A stretch of 55,000 bases of DNA from Cryptomeria japonica (GCF_030272615.1 NW_026729345.1:1-55000); one strand, 5' to 3'. Shown: positions 21,625 through 35,173, numbered from the stretch's first letter. Made by a program: numbers and translations. Notes: generated from the letters alone by a model not told the origin.

Positions 21625-23974
21625 CTTTGATGCGATGCCTTCACTAATTTCCATAAAAGGCAAAAAAAAAACGAGATTTTAAAATTTCCGTTTTGAAAGA
21701 TAGTGAGAAAAAGGGAATGCTGGTGCCATCTTGAGCCCGCCCTGGTGCGCAGCCCAGCCAAGGTGTGCGCACCAAGGTGCCCACCCTGGCGAAGGTGCGC
21801 GCGCCGGGCAATTAACCCAACTTCCAACTTCGCGCGCGCCAGGGTGGGAGCGCACCCAACAACCGGGCCTGGGAAGAGCCAATGCGAGAAACCCCACCAA
21901 ACGCTCTGACAAAAAAAGAGGGGGCGCTCCAGTAACCCCGCTTCGGAGCGCACCCTGGGCAAACCCAGCCAAGGTGCCCACCCCGGCCAAGGTGCAGGCG
22001 AGGTGCGCACCCGGGGCAAACCGGGCTCCGACAACGTGCACGCCGCACCTTGGAGCACACTTCGTAGCGCTCCCGGGTGCGCACCTCAGAGCACACCAAG
22101 GTGGGCAGCGAGGTGCGCACCTTTGATGCGCTGCCTTCACTAATTTCCAGAAAAGGCAAAAAAAAAAGGAGATTTTAAAATTTCCGTTTTGAAAGATAGT
22201 GAAAAAAACGGAACGCGCGTGCCATCTTGAGCCCGCCCTGGTGCGCAGCCCAGGTAAGGTGCCCACCCTGGCAAAGGTGCGCACCGGGCAATTAACCCTA
22301 CTTCCGACTTCGTGCGCGCCAGGGTGGCAACCGGGCCTCGGAAGAGCAAATGCGAGAAACCCCACCAAACGCTCCGACAAAAAAAGAGGCGGCGCTCCAA
22401 TACCCCGCTTCGGAGCGCAGCCGGGGCAAACCCAGCCAAGGTGCCCACCCCGACGAAGGTGCACGCGAGGTGCGCACCCGGGGCAAACCGGGCTCCGACA
22501 ACGTGCACGCAGCACCTTGGAGCACACTTCGAAGCACTCCCGGTTGCCCACCGGCGTTGCGCACCGGTGGTGGGCAGCGAGGTGCGCACCTTTGATGCGC
22601 TTGCCTTCACTAATTTCCAGAAAAAGGCAAAAAAAAATGAGATTTTAAAATTTCCGTTTGAAAGATAGTGAAAAAAAAGGAACGCGGGTGCCATCTTGAG
22701 CCCGCCCTGGTGCGCAGCCCAGGCAAGGCATGCGCACCAAGGTGCCCACCCGAGGTGCACACCCGGGGCAAACCGGGCTCCGACTTCGTGCAGGCCGCAC
22801 CTTGAGCACACTTCGGAGCGCTCCTTGGTGCGCACCATGGTGCCCACCAGGGCGCGCAACCCAGCCAAGGTCTGCACACTAAGGTGCCCACCCCGGCGAA
22901 GGTGCACGCGAGGTGCGCACCCGGGGCAAACCGGGCTCCGACTTCGTGCACGCCATGGTGCCCACCGCGGCGAAGGTGCACGCGAGGTGCGCACCCGGGG
23001 CAAACCGGGCTCCGACTTCGTGCACGCCGCACCTTGGAGCACACTTCGGAGCGCTCCTTGGTGCGCACCATGGTGCCCACCAGGCGCGCAACCCAGCCAA
23101 GGTGTGCGCACCAAGGTGCACGCGAGGTGCGCACCCGGGGCAAACCGGGGTCCGACTTCGTGCACGCGCACCTTGGAGCACACATCGGAGCGCTCCCAGG
23201 TTCGCACCAGCTCTTGCGCACCTTTGATGCGCTGCCTTCACTAATTTCCAGAAAAGGCAAAAAAAAACGATATTTTAAAATTTCCGTTCTGAAAGATAGT
23301 GAAAAAAACGGAACGCGGGTGCCATCTTGAGCCCTTCCTGGTGCGCAGCCCAGGCAAGTTGTGCGCACCAAGGTGCCCACCCTGGCGGAGGTGCGCGCCC
23401 GGGGCAAACCGGGCTCCGACTTCGTGCACTGCATGGTGCCCACCAAGGCGCGCAACCCAGCCAAGGTGCCCACCGCAGCGAAGGTGCACGCGAGGTGCAC
23501 ACCCGGGGCAAACCGGGCTCCGACTTCGTGCACGCCGCACCTTGGAGCACACTTCAGAGCGCTCCTTGGTGCGCACCAGGGCGCGCAACCCAGCCGAGGT
23601 GCCCACCCCGGCGAAGGTGCACGCGAGGTGCGCACCCGGGGCAAACCGGGCTCCGACTTCGTGCACGCCATGGTGCCCACCGCGGCGAAGGTGCGCACCC
23701 GGGGCAAACCGGGCTCCGACTTCGTGCACGCCGCACCTTGGAGCACACTTCGGAGCGCTCCTTGGTGCGCACCATGGTGCCCACCAGGCCGCGCAACCCA
23801 GCCAAGGTGTGCGCACCAAGGTGCACGCGAGGTGCGCACCCGGGGGCAAACCGGGGTCCGACTTCGTGCACGCCGCACCTTGGAGCACACATCGGGGCGC
23901 TCCCGGGTTCGCACCGGCGTTGCGCACCGTGGTGGGCACCTCGGAGCACACCAGGTGGGCAGCGAGGTGCGCAC
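21625..23974 (+). repeat. Spacer segment B-C-D-E, unit 4
   Basis: Islands begin at 21625, 22121, 22590 and 23222. First-member markers are retained. Confidence 0.88.
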
Positions 23975-25813
23975 CTTTGATGCGATGCCTTCACTAATTT
24001 CCATAAAAGGCAAAAAAAAAACGAGATTTTAAAATTTCCGTTTTGAAAGATAGTGAGAAAAAGGGAATGCTGGTGCCATCTTGAGCCCGCCCTGGTGCGC
24101 AGCCCAGCCAAGGTTTGCGCACCAAGGTGCCCACCCTGGCGAAGGTGCGCGCCCGGGCAATTAACCCAACTTCCAACTTCGCGCGCGCCAGGGTGGGAGC
24201 GCACCCAACAACCGGGCCTGGGAAGAGCCAATGCGAGAAACCCCACCAAACTCTCTGACAAAAAAAGAGGGGGCGCTCCAGTAACCCCGCTTCGGAGCGC
24301 ACCCTGGGCAAACCCAGCCAAGGTGCCCACCCCGGCCAAGGTGCAGGCGAGGTGCGCACCCGGGGCAAACCGGGCTCCGACAACGTGCACGCCGCACCTT
24401 GGAGCACACTTCGTAGCGCTCCCGGTGCGCACCTCAGAGCACACCAAGGTGGGCAGCGAGGTGCGCACCTTTGATGCGCTGCCTTCACTAATTTCCAGAA
24501 AAGGCAAAAAAAAAAGGAGATTTTAAATTTCCGTTTTGAAAGATAGTGAAAAAAACGGAACGCGCGTGCCATCTTGAGCCCGCCCTGGTGCGCAGCCCAG
24601 GGTAAGGTGCCACCCTGGCAAAGGTCGCACCCGGGCAATTAACCCTACTTCCGAACTTCGTGCGCGCCAGGGTGGCAACCGGGCCTCGGAAGAGCCAATG
24701 CGAGAAACCCCACCAAACGCTCCGACAAAAAAAGAGGCGGGCGCTCCAATAACCCCGCTTCGGAGCGCAGCCGGGGCAAACCAAGCCAAGGTGCCCACCC
24801 CGACGAAGGTGCACGCGAGGTGCGCACCCGGGGCAAACCGGGCTCCGACAACGTGCACGCAGCACCTTGGAGCACACTTCGAAGCACTCCCGGGTGCCCA
24901 CCGGCGTTGCGCACCGTGGTGGGCAGCGAGGGTGCGCACCTTTTGATGCGCTGCCTTCACTAATTTCCAGAAAAAGGCAAAAAAAAATGAGATTTTAAAA
25001 TTTCCGTTTTGAAAGATAGTGAAAAAAAAAGGAACGCGGGTGCCATCTTGAGCCCGCCCCTGGTGCGCAGCCCAGGCAAGGCATGCGCACCAAGGTGCCC
25101 ACCCGAGGTGCACACCCGGGGCAAACCGGGCTCCGACTTCGTGCAGGCCGCACCTTGGAGCACACTTCGGAGCGCTCCTTGGTGCGCACCATGGTGCCCA
25201 CCAGGGCGCACCCGAGGCAAACCGGGCTCCGACTTCGTGCACGCCGCACCTTGGAGCACACATCGGAGCGCTCCCAGGTTCGCACCAGCGTTGCGCACCT
25301 TTGATGCGCTGCCTTCACTAATTTCCAGAAAGGCAAAAAAAAACGATATTTTAAATTTCCGTTCTGAAAGATAGTGAAAAAAACGGAACCGCGGGTGCCA
25401 TCTTGAGCCCTTCCTGATGCGCAGCCCAGGCAAGTTGTGCGCACCAAGGTGCCCACCCTGGCGGAGGTGCGCGCCCGGGGCAAACCGGGCTCCGACTTCG
25501 TGCACTGCATGGTGCCCACCAAGGCGCGCAACCCAGCCAAGGTGCCCACCGCAGCGAAGGTGCACGCGAGGTGCGCACCCGAGGTGCACACCCGGGGCAA
25601 ACCGGGCTCCGACTTCGTGCACGCCGCACCTTGGAGCACACTTCAGAGCGCTCCTTGGTACGCACCAGGGGCGCGCAACCCAGCCAAGGTGCTCACCCCG
25701 GCGAAGGTGCACGCGAGGTGCGCACCCGGGGCAAACCGGGCTCGGACTTCGTGCACGCCGCACCTTGGAGCACACATCGGAGCGCTCCCGGTGTTCGCAC
25801 CAGCATTGCGCAC
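23975..25813 (+). repeat. Spacer duplicate B'-C'-D'-E', unit 4
   Basis: Islands begin at 23975, 24469, about 24940 and 25299. Second-member markers are retained. Confidence 0.88.
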
Positions 25814-26456
25814 CTTTTATGCGCTGCCTTCACTAATTTCCAGAAAAGGCAAAAAAAAGAAAAAAATGAGATTTTAAAATTTCCGTTTTGAAAGATAGTG
25901 AAAAAAACGGAACGCGGGTGCCATCTTGAGCCCGCCCTGGTGTGCAGCCCAGGCAAGTTGTGCGCACCAAGGCACCCACCCTGGCCAGGTGGGTCACGGG
26001 GTGGGGTCCTAGGGTGGGTAACGGGGTGGGTACTAAGGTGCGTGCCAAGGTGGGTCATAGGGTGGGTGCCAAGGTGGGCACCAGGGTGGGTGTGCACCAA
26101 CCCTAGCCAGGGTAGGTCACGGGGTGGTTGTCGGGGTGGGCGTCAAGGAGCCAAGGTGGGTGGCAAGTAGCCAAGTTGCGTGCCAAGGTGGGTGTCGGGG
26201 TGGGTGCCAAGGATCCAAGTGGGTGCCAAGGAACCAAGGTGGGTGTCTGGGTGGGTGCCGAGGTGGGAGCCAGGGTGGGTCCCAAGGTGAGTGCAAAGGT
26301 GGGTGCCAGGGTCAAGGTGAGTGCCAATGTGGGTTCCAAGGTGCCGAGGGTCAGGGTGAGTGCCAATGTGGGTTCAAAGGTGCTAAGTTGGGTGCGAGGT
26401 TGGGTGCGAGGTGGGTGGGTGCCAAGGTGTGCTAGGTGGAAGCCCGGGTGGGTCGG
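25814..26456 (+). repeat. F AT island and GGTGGG array, unit 4
   Basis: The island start is altered (CTTTTATGCG). The array starts near 25987. Confidence 0.85.
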
Positions 26457-26833
26457 CATCCATGGGTGTCGAGTTGGGTGCCTGATGGGTGCTTCTTGTC
26501 AAGTTTTAGTCGTCGGGACTCATTTCAAGCCTTAGAGGTCGTTTCTTGTCCCGGTTGCCCTGTCTTCGACCTGGGAACCCAATTTTGGTCCTCGTGTCCC
26601 ATTTTTTTTTTGTCTCGCATCCCACTTTTGGCCTGTGGCCTTTCGGGGTCGATTCTCGTTTTGGGCATCAGAGCATGTTTCTTCTCCTAAAACCCAATAT
26701 TTGTTTATTAAGTCTCGGAACACATTTTTGTTCTCGTGGACCATCATGGGTCTTGGAACGCATTTGTGGTCCTTGGGTCCCATTTTGCATCCCGAAACTT
26801 GTGTTTTGGTGCTTGTCCCTATTTTGGGTGCCC
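26457..26833 (+). other. T-rich single-copy spacer segment, unit 4
   Basis: Same content as 2681-3060, with the inverted repeat changed by one lost C (GGACCATCATGGG, about 26,739). Confidence 0.8.
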
Positions 26834-27222
26834 ACCTTGCACCAAGTGCGCACCCGGGGCAAACCGAGCGCCTTGGTGCCCGGGGCAAGATCGAGCGTGC
26901 ACCCGAGGCGCCCCGAACATGCACCAAGGTGCACTCGGCCCACATGTGAGCGCAGGTCGTTGCGCCCGAGTTGGTGTGTGGGCACCGCGTTGCAGACGGG
27001 ACACTGCACGCACACGACGCCCCCTCCAGGTGCACGCACGTAGGCCGGGCCGTGTGCACACCCGACGCCCTAGCAAGGTGCGCGCACCGGGCAGGGCTCA
27101 CACTTGGCGAACGGGGCGCACTTCGCGAGGGAGGGTGTGCACCTCGACGGGGGTGGGTGGCCGGGGTGGATTCGCACGTGGGTTCGCGGTTTGCTAAGTA
27201 CACACTGCGACAAGCTCATAAC
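26834..27222 (+). other. GC-rich 5' flank of 5S copy 4
   Basis: Matches 3061-3449. It has substitutions near 26,971 (GAGTTGGTG) and 27,053 (CCGTGTGC). Confidence 0.75.
27195..27222 (+). promoter_or_regulatory. 5S upstream promoter region, copy 4
   Basis: TAAGTAC begins at -28 and C is at -1. The extra T upstream (GGTTCGCGG at 27181) lies outside the element. Confidence 0.6.
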
Positions 27223-27341
27223 GGGTGCGATCATACCAGCGTTAGTGCACCGGATCCCATCAGAACTCCGCAGTTAAGCGCGCTTGGGCCGGAGTAGTAC
27301 TGGGATGGGTGACCTCCCGGGAAGTCCCGGTGGTTGCACCC
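27223..27341 (+). rRNA. 5S rRNA: 5S ribosomal RNA, copy 4 (one-base insertion)
   Basis: This copy matches copy 1 with one extra G near the 3' end (GTGGTTGC, near 27333), giving 119 nt. The insertion adjoins the terminal helix but leaves its pairing possible. The T-run is seven long. It lies in the indel-rich block. Confidence 0.93.
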
Positions 27342-27348
27342 TTTTTTT
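27342..27348 (+). terminator. RNA polymerase III terminator, copy 4
   Basis: Seven T residues, the longest of the seven copies. The extra T lies in the indel-rich block. Confidence 0.9.
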
Positions 27349-27771
27349 AGTTTTTCGCCGGGCGTCGCAATGCTATTTGAATAAACCCTTTTGCCCGTTT
27401 GCGTTCTCGTCGGGGCCGGGCGGGCCGGGGTGCGCTGCCCGCACTACCGCGCGCGCGGGGGGCGACACCGAGCGCGCACCCGAGGCGCCCCGAGCACACA
27501 GGCCACGGTGCAACCCGGGCGTTGTGCGCGCACCCCGGTGCGCCCGAGGTTGCTGCGCGCAGCACCCAGGTGAAAATCGGTGTGCACCTCGGCCAGTGCG
27601 CGCTCGGTCGAGTCGCGCACGTTGGCCAAGGTGCACGGTGATGTTTCTTACTCTAAGGTTCCGCACCAGACGCCCGGGACAGGTGAGCGAAGCTGGGCGG
27701 GGCCGGGTGCGCGGCCGGGGCAGGTGCACGCAGCTGGAGAGAGCTTTGGAGCACACTTCGGAGCGCACCAA
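27349..27771 (+). other. GC-rich 3' flank of 5S copy 4
   Basis: The quadruplex-type motif (27412-27430) has one shortened loop and keeps four G-runs. No gene is seen. Confidence 0.8.
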
Positions 27772-28509
27772 TGATGCGCTCCATTCAAAAGTTTCTGAAA
27801 AGGCAAAAAAAGTTGAGATTATAGAATTTCCACTTGAGAGATTGTAAAAAAAAAAATTTAAAATGAAGGAAACGCGGGTGCCAAGGTGTGCGCAGCCCAG
27901 CCAAGGTGTGCGCACCAAGGCGCCACCCTGGCGAAGGTGCACGCAAGGTGCGCACCGAGGCAAACCGGACAATTAACCCAACTTTCGACTTCGCGCGCAC
28001 CTTGGAGCGCACTTCGGAGCGCTCCTTGGTGCGCACCAATCTTGGGCACCTCGGAGTGCACCATGGCGCCCACCAAGGTGCGCACCCGGGGCAAACCGAG
28101 CTCCGACTTCGTGCGCACCTTGGAGCGCACGAAAGGGTGCGCACCATGGCGCCCACCAAGGTGCGCAGCCCAGCCAAGGCTGTGCGCATCAAGGTGCGCA
28201 CCTGGCGAAGGTGCGCACCCGGGGCAAACCGAGCTCCGACTTCGTGCGCACCTTGGAGCGCACAAAAGGTGCGCAACCCAGCCAAGGTGTGCGCACCCCG
28301 GTCCAAACCGAGCTCCGAATCGTGCGCACCAGAGGTGCACGCCATCGTGCGCACCTTGGAGCACACTTCGGAGCCCTCCTTGGTGCGCGCCGATGTTGCG
28401 CACCTCGGAGCGCACCCGGGGAAAACAATGCAATTAACCCGACTTTCGACTTCGTGGGCACCTCGGAGCGCTCTCGGGTTCGCACCTCGGAGCACACTGA
28501 GGTGCGCAC
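27772..28509 (+). repeat. A0 AT island and first GC module, unit 5
   Basis: Same structure as unit 2. C to T in CACACTGAGG (about 28,498) alters a CG site. Confidence 0.84.
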
Positions 28510-29554
28510 CTTTGATGCGCTGCCTTCACCAAATTTCCAGAAAAGGCAAGAAAACATTGAGAAGGTGTGCGCACCGAGGTGCCCACCCTGGCGAAGGGTG
28601 CACGCGAGGTGCGCACCCGGGGCAAACCGGGCTCCGACTTCGTGCCACGCCGCACCTTGGAGCACCTTCGGAGCGCTCCTTGGTGCGCACCAGGGCGCGC
28701 AACCCAGCCGAGGTGCCCACCCCGGCGAAGGTGCACGCGAGGTGCGCACCCGGGGCAAACCGGGCTCCGACTTCGTGCACGCCATGGTGCCCACCGCGGC
28801 GAAGGTGCACGCGAGGTGCGCACCCGGGCAAACCGGGGCTCCGACTTCGTGCACGCCCGCACCTTGGAGCACACTTCGGAGCGCTCCTTGGTGCGCACCA
28901 TGGTGCCCACCAGGGCGCGCAACCCCGCCGAAGGTGCACGCGAGGTGCGCACCCGGGGCAAAACCGGGCTCCGACTTCGTGCACGCCGCACCTTGGAGCA
29001 CACTTCGGAGCGCTCCTTGGTGCGCACCATGGTGCCCACCAGGGCGCGCAACCCCGCCGAAGGTGCACGCGAGGTGCGCACCCGGGGCAAACCGGGCTCC
29101 GACTTCGTGCACGCCATGGTGCGCACCGCGGCGAAGGTGCGCACCCGGGGCAAACCGGGCTTCCGACTTCGTGCACGCCGCACCTTGGAGCACACTTCGG
29201 AGCGCTCCTTGGTGCGCACCAGGGCGCGCAACCCAGCCGAGGTGCCCACCCCGGCGAAGGTGCACGCGAGGTGCGTACCCGGGGCAAACCGGGCTCCGAC
29301 TTCGTGCACGCCGCACCTTGGAGCACACTTCGGAGCGCTCCTTGGTGCGCACCATGGTGCCCACCAGGCCGCGCAACCCAGCCAAGGTAGTGCGCACCAA
29401 GGTGCACGCGAGGTGCGCACCCGGGGCAAACCGGGGTCCGACTTCGTGCACGCCGCACCTTGGAGCAACATCGGGGCGCTCCCGGGTTCGCACCGGCGTT
29501 GCGCACCGTGGTGGGCACCTCGGAGCACACCAAGGTGGGCAGCGAGGTGCGCAC
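28510..29554 (+). repeat. A1 AT island and ~128-bp subrepeat array, unit 5
   Basis: Same pattern as unit 2. Insertions occur in several subrepeats (28,598, 28,645, 28,857). Confidence 0.86.
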
Positions 29555-31920
29555 CTTTTGATGCGATGCCTTCACTAATTTTCCATAAAAGGCAAAAAAA
29601 AAAACGAGATTTTAAAATTTCCGTTTTGAAAGATAGTGAGAAAAAGGGAATGCTGGTGCCATCTTGAGCCCGCCCTGGTGCGCAGCCCAGCCAAGGTTGT
29701 GCGCACCAAGGTGCCCACCCTGGCGAAGGTGCGCGCCCGGGCAATTAACCCAACTTCCAACTTCGCGGCGCGCCAGGGTGGGAGCGCACCCAACAACCGG
29801 GCCTGGGAAGAGCAATGCGAGAAACCCCACCAAACGCTCTGACAAAAAAAGAGGGGGCGCTCCAGTAACCCCGCTTCGGAGCGCACCCTGGGCAAACCCA
29901 GCCAAGGTGCCCCACCCCGGCCAAGGTGCAGGCGAGGTGCGCACCCGGGGCAAACCGGGCTCCGACAACGTGCACGCCGCACCTTGGAGCACACTTCGTA
30001 GCGCTCCCGGGTGCGCACCTCAGAGCACACCAAGGTGGGCAGCGAGGTGCGCACCTTTGATGCGCTGCCTTCACTAATTTCCAGAAAAGGCAAAAAAAAA
30101 AAGGAGATTTTAAAATTTCCGTTTTGAAAAGATAGTGAAAAAAACGGAACGCGCGTGCCATCTTGAGCCCGCCCTGGTGCGCAGCCCAGGTAAGGTGCCC
30201 ACCCTGGCAAAGGTGCGCACGCCGGGCAATTAACCCTACTTCCGACTTCGTGCGCGCCAGGGTGGCAACCGGGCCTCGGAAGAGCCAATGCGAGAAACCC
30301 CACCAAACGCTCCGACAAAAAAAGAGGCGGCGCTCCAATAACCCCGCTTCGGAGGCGCAAGCCGGGGCAAACCCAGCCAAGGTGCCCACCCCGACGAAGG
30401 TGCACGCGAGGTGCGCACCCGGGGCAAAACCGGCTCCGACAACGTGCACGCAGCACCTTGGAGCACACTTCGAAGCACTCCCGGGTTGCCCACCGGCGTT
30501 GCGCACCGTGTGGGCAGCGAGGTGCGCACCTTTGATGCGCTGCCTTCACTAATTTCCAGAAAAAGGCAAAAAAAAATGAGATTTAAAATTTCCGTTTTGA
30601 AAGATAGTGAAAAAAAAGGAACGCGGGTGCCATCTTGAGCCCGCCCTGGTGGCAGCCCAGGCAAGGCATGCGCACCAAGGTGCCCACCCGAGGTGCACAC
30701 CCGGGGCAAACCGGGCTTCCGACTTCGTGCAGGCCGCACCTTGGAGCACACTTCGGAGCGCTCCTTGGTGCGCACCATGTGCCCACCAGGGCGCGCAACC
30801 CAGCCAAGGTCTGCACACTAAGGTGCCCACCCCGGCGAAGGTGCACGCGAGGTGCGCACCCGGGGCAAACCGGGCTCCGACTTCGTGCACGCCATGGTGC
30901 CCCACCGCGGCGAAGGTGCACGCGAGGTGCGCACCCGGGGCAAAACCGGGCTCCGACTTCGTGCACGCCGCACCTTGGAGCACACTTCGGAGCGCTCCTT
31001 GGTGCGCACCATGGTGCCCACCAGGGCGCGCAACCCAGCCAAGGGTGTGCGCACCAAGGTGCACGCGAGGTGCGCACCCGGGGCAAACCGGGGTCCGACT
31101 TCGTGCACGCCGCACCTTGGAGCACACATCGGAGCGCTCCCAGGTTCGCACCAGCGTTGCGCACCTTTGATGCGCTGCCTTCACTAATTTCCAGAAAAGG
31201 CAAAAAAAAAACGATATTTTAAAATTTCCGTTCTGAAAGATAGTGAAAAAAACGGAACGCGGGTGCCATCTTGAGCCCTTCCTGGTGCGCAGCCCAGGCA
31301 AGTTGTGCGCACCAAGGTGCCCACCCTGGCGGAGGTGCGCGCCCGGGGCAAACCGGGCTCCGACTTCGTGCACTGCATGGTGCCCACCAAGGCGCGCAAC
31401 CCAGCCAAGGTGCCCACCGCAGCGAAGGTGCACGCGAGGTGCACACCCGGGGCAAACCGGGCTCCGACTTCGTGCACGCCGCACCTTGGAGCACACTTCA
31501 GAGCGCCTCCTTGGTGCGCACCAGGGCGCGCAACCCAGCCGAGGTGCCCACCCCGGCGAAGGTGCACGCGAGGTGCGCACCCGGGGCAAACCGGGCTCCG
31601 ACTTCGTGCACCGCCATGGTGCCCACCGCGGCGAAGGTGCGCACCCGGGGCAAACCGGGCTCCCGACTTCGTGCACGCCGCACCTTGGAGCACACTTCGG
31701 AGCGCTCCTTGGTGCGCACCATGGTGCCCACCAGGCCGCGCAACCCAGCCAAGGTGTGCGCACCAAGGTGCACGCGAGGTGCGCACCCGGGGCAAACCGG
31801 GGTCCGACTTCGTGCACGCCGCACCTTGGAGCACACATCGGGGCGCTCCCGGGTTCGCACCGGCGTTGCGCACCGTGGTGGGCACCTCGGAGCACACCAA
31901 GGTGGCAGCGAGGTGCGCAC
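29555..31920 (+). repeat. Spacer segment B-C-D-E, unit 5
   Basis: Islands begin at about 29555, 30055, 30530 and 31165. At 2,366 bp it is the longest copy, through one-base insertions. Confidence 0.88.
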
Positions 31921-33756
31921 CTTTGATGCGATGCCTTCACTAATTTCCATAAAAGGCCAAAAAAAAAAACGAGATTTTAAATTTCCGTTTTGAAAGATAG
32001 TGAGAAAAAGGGGAATGCTGGTGCCATCTTGAGCCCGCCCTGGTGCGCAGCCCAGCCAAGGTTTGCGCACCAAGGTGCCCACACCTGGCGAAGGTGCGCG
32101 CCCGGGCAATTAACCCAACTTCCAACTTCGCGCGCGCCAGGGTGGGAGCGCACCCAACAACCGGGCCTGGGAAGAGCCAATGCGAGAAACCCCACCAAAC
32201 TCTCTGACAAAAAAAGAGGGGGCGCTCCAGTAACCCCGCTTCGGAGCGCACCCTGGGCAAACCCAGCCAAGGTGCCCACCCCGGCCAAGGTGCAGGCGAG
32301 GTGCGCACCCGGGCAAACCGGGCTCCGACAACGTGCACGCCGCACCTGGAGCACACTTCGTAGCGCTCCCGGGTGCGCACCTCAGAGCACACCAAGGTGG
32401 GCAGCGAGGTGCGCACCTTTGATGCGCTGCCTTCACTAATTTCCAGAAAAGGCAAAAAAAAAAGGAGATTTTAAAATTTCCGTTTTGAAAGATAGTGAAA
32501 AAAACGGAACGCGCGTGCCATCTTGAGCCCGCCCTGGTGCGCAGCCCAGGTAAGGTGCCACCCTGGCAAAGGTGCGCACCCGGGCAATTAACCCTACTTC
32601 GACTTCGTGCGCGCCAGGGTGGCAACCGGGCCTCGAAGAGCCAATGCGAGAAACCCCACCAAACGCTCCGACAAAAAAAGAGGCGGCGCTCCAATAACCC
32701 CGCTTCGGAGCGCAGCCGGGGCAAACCAAGCCAAGGTGCCCACCCCGACGAAGGTGCACGCGAGGTGCGCACCCGGGGCAAACCGGGCTCCGACAACGTG
32801 CACGCAGCACCTTGGAGCACACTTCGAAGCACTCCGGGTGCCCACCGGCGTTGCGCACCGTGGTGGGCAGCGAGGTGCGCACCTTTGATGCGCTGCCTTC
32901 ACTAATTTCCAGAAAAAGGCAAAAAAAAATGAGATTTTAAAATTTCCGTTTTGAAAGATAGTGAAAAAAAAGGAACGCGGGTGCCATCTTGAGGCCCGCC
33001 CAGGTGCGCAGCCCAGGCATGGCATGCGCACCAAGGTGCCCACCCGAGGTGCACACCCGGGGCAAACCGGGCTCCGACTTCGTGCTGGCCGCACCTTGGA
33101 GCACACTTCGGAGCGCTCCTTGGTGCGCACCATGGTGCCCACCAGGGCGCACCCGAGGCAAACCGGGCTCCGACTTCGTGCACGCCGCACCTTGGAGCAC
33201 ACATCGGAGCGCTCCCAGGTTCGCACCAGCGTTGCGCACCTTTGATGCGCTGCCTTCACTAATTTCCAGAAAAGGCAAAAAAAAAACGATATTTTAAAAT
33301 TTCCGTTCTGAAAGATAGTGAAAAAAAACGGAACGCGGGTGCCATCTTGAGCCCTTCCTGATGCGCAGCCCAGGCAAGTTGTGCGCACCAAGGTGCCCAC
33401 CCTGGCGGAGGTGCGCGCCCGGGGCAAACCGGGCTCCGACTTCGTGCACTGCATGGTGCCCACCAAGGCGCGCAACCCAGCCAAGGTGGCCCACCGCAGC
33501 GAAGGTGCACGCGAGGTGCGCACCCGAGGTGCACACCCGGGGCAAACCGGGCTCCGACTTCGTGCACGCCGCACCTTGGAGCACACTTCAGAGCGCTCCT
33601 TGGTACGCACCAGGGCGCGCAACCCAGCCAAGGTGCTCACCCCGGCGAAGGTGCACGCGAGGTGCGCACCCGGGGCAAACCGGGCTCGGACTTCGTGCAC
33701 GCCGCACCTTGGAGCACACATCGGAGCGCTCCCGGGTTCGCACCAGCATTGCGCAC
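31921..33756 (+). repeat. Spacer duplicate B'-C'-D'-E', unit 5
   Basis: Islands begin at 31921, 32417, 32883 and 33240. D' has three substitutions (33001, 33020, 33085) not seen elsewhere. Confidence 0.88.
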
Positions 33757-34401
33757 CTTTGATGCGCTGCCTTCACTAATTTCCAGAAAAGGCAAAAAAA
33801 AGAAAAAAATGAGATTTTAAAATTTCCGTTTTGAAAGATAGTGAAAAAAACGGAACGCGGGTGCCATCTTGAGCCCGCCCTGGTGTGCAGCCCAGGCAAG
33901 TTGTGCGCACCAAGGCACCCACCCTGGCCAAGGTGGGTCACGGGGTTGGGTCCTAGGGTGGGTAACGGGGTGGGTACTAAGGTGCGTGCCAAGGTGGGGT
34001 CATAGGGTGGGTGCCAAGGTGGGCACCAGGGTGGGTGTGCACCAACCCTAGCCAGGGTAGGTCACGGGGTGGTTGTCGGGGTGGGCGTCAAGGAGCCAAG
34101 GTGGGTGGCAAGTAGCCAAGTTGCGTGCCAAGGTGGGTGTCGGGGTGGGTGCCAAGGATCCAAGGTGGGTGCCAAGGAACCAAGGTGGGTGTCTGGGTGG
34201 GTGCCGAGGTGGGAGCCAGGGGGGGTCCCAAGGTGAGTGCAAAGGTGGGTGCCAGGGTCAAGGTGAGTGCCAATGTGGGTTCCAAGGTGCCAGGGTCAGG
34301 GTGAGTGCCAATGTGGGTTCAAAGTGCTAAGTTGGGTGCGAGGTTGGGTGCGAGGGTGGGTGGGTGCCAAGGTGTGCTAGGTGGAAGCCCGGGTGGGTCG
34401 G
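33757..34401 (+). repeat. F AT island and GGTGGG array, unit 5
   Basis: The array starts near 33931. One T-to-G change (AGGGGGGGTCCC, about 34,222) extends a G-run. Confidence 0.86.
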
Positions 34402-34783
34402 CATCCCATGGGTGTCGAGTTGGGTGCCTGATGGGTGCTTCTTGTCAAGTTTTAGTCGTCGGGACTCATTTCGAGCCTTAGAGGTCGTTTCTTGTCCGGT
34501 TGCCCTGTCTTCGACCTGGGAACCCAATTTTGGTCCTCGGGTCCCATTTTTTTTTGTCTCGCATCCCACTTTTGGCCTGTGGCCTTTTCGGGGTCGATTC
34601 TCGTTTTTGGGCATCAGAGCATGTTTCTTCTCCTAAAACCCAATATTTGTTTATTAAGTCTCGGAACACATTTTTGTTCTCGTGGACCCATCATGGGTCT
34701 TGGAACGCATTTGTGGGTCCTTGGGTCCCATTTTGCATCCCGAAACTTGTGTTTGGTGCTTGATCCCTATTTTGGGGTGCCCA
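34402..34783 (+). other. T-rich single-copy spacer segment, unit 5
   Basis: Same content as 2681-3060 with a few one-base changes (34,606, 34,718, 34,754). Confidence 0.8.
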
Positions 34784-35173
34784 CCTTGCACCAAGTGCGC
34801 ACCCGGGGCAAACCGAGCGCCTTGGTGCACGGGGCAAGATCGAGCGTGCACCCGAGGCGCCCCGAACATGCACCCAAGGTGCACTCGGCCCACATGTGAG
34901 CGCAGGTCGTTGCGCCCGAGGTGGTGTGTGGGCACCGCGTTGCAGACGGGACACTGCACGCACACGACGCCCCCTCCAGGTGCACGCACGTAGGCCGGGC
35001 CGGGTGCACACCCGACGCCCTAGCAAGGTGCGCGCACCCGGGCAGGGCTCACACTTGGCGAACGGGGCGCATCTTCGCGAGGGAGGGTGTGCACCTCGAC
35101 GGGGGTGGGTGGCCGGGGTGGATTCGCACGTGGGTCGCGGTTTGCTAAGTACACACTGCGACAAGCTCATAAC
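34784..35173 (+). other. GC-rich 5' flank of 5S copy 5
   Basis: Matches 3061-3449, with indels at about 34,832, 34,874 and 35,072. Confidence 0.75.
35146..35173 (+). promoter_or_regulatory. 5S upstream promoter region, copy 5
   Basis: TAAGTAC begins at -28 and C is at -1, unchanged. Confidence 0.6.

Larger units (their letters stand above)
19291..27222 (+). repeat. 5S repeat unit 4, complete (7,932 bp)
   Basis: Standard segment order and many one-base indels. The F island start reads TTTTATGCG where other units read TTTGATGCG (25815). Confidence 0.95.
27223..35173 (+). repeat. 5S repeat unit 5, complete (7,951 bp)
   Basis: The longest unit, mostly through one-base insertions. It also carries isolated substitutions in D' near 33001 and 33085. 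Confidence 0.95.
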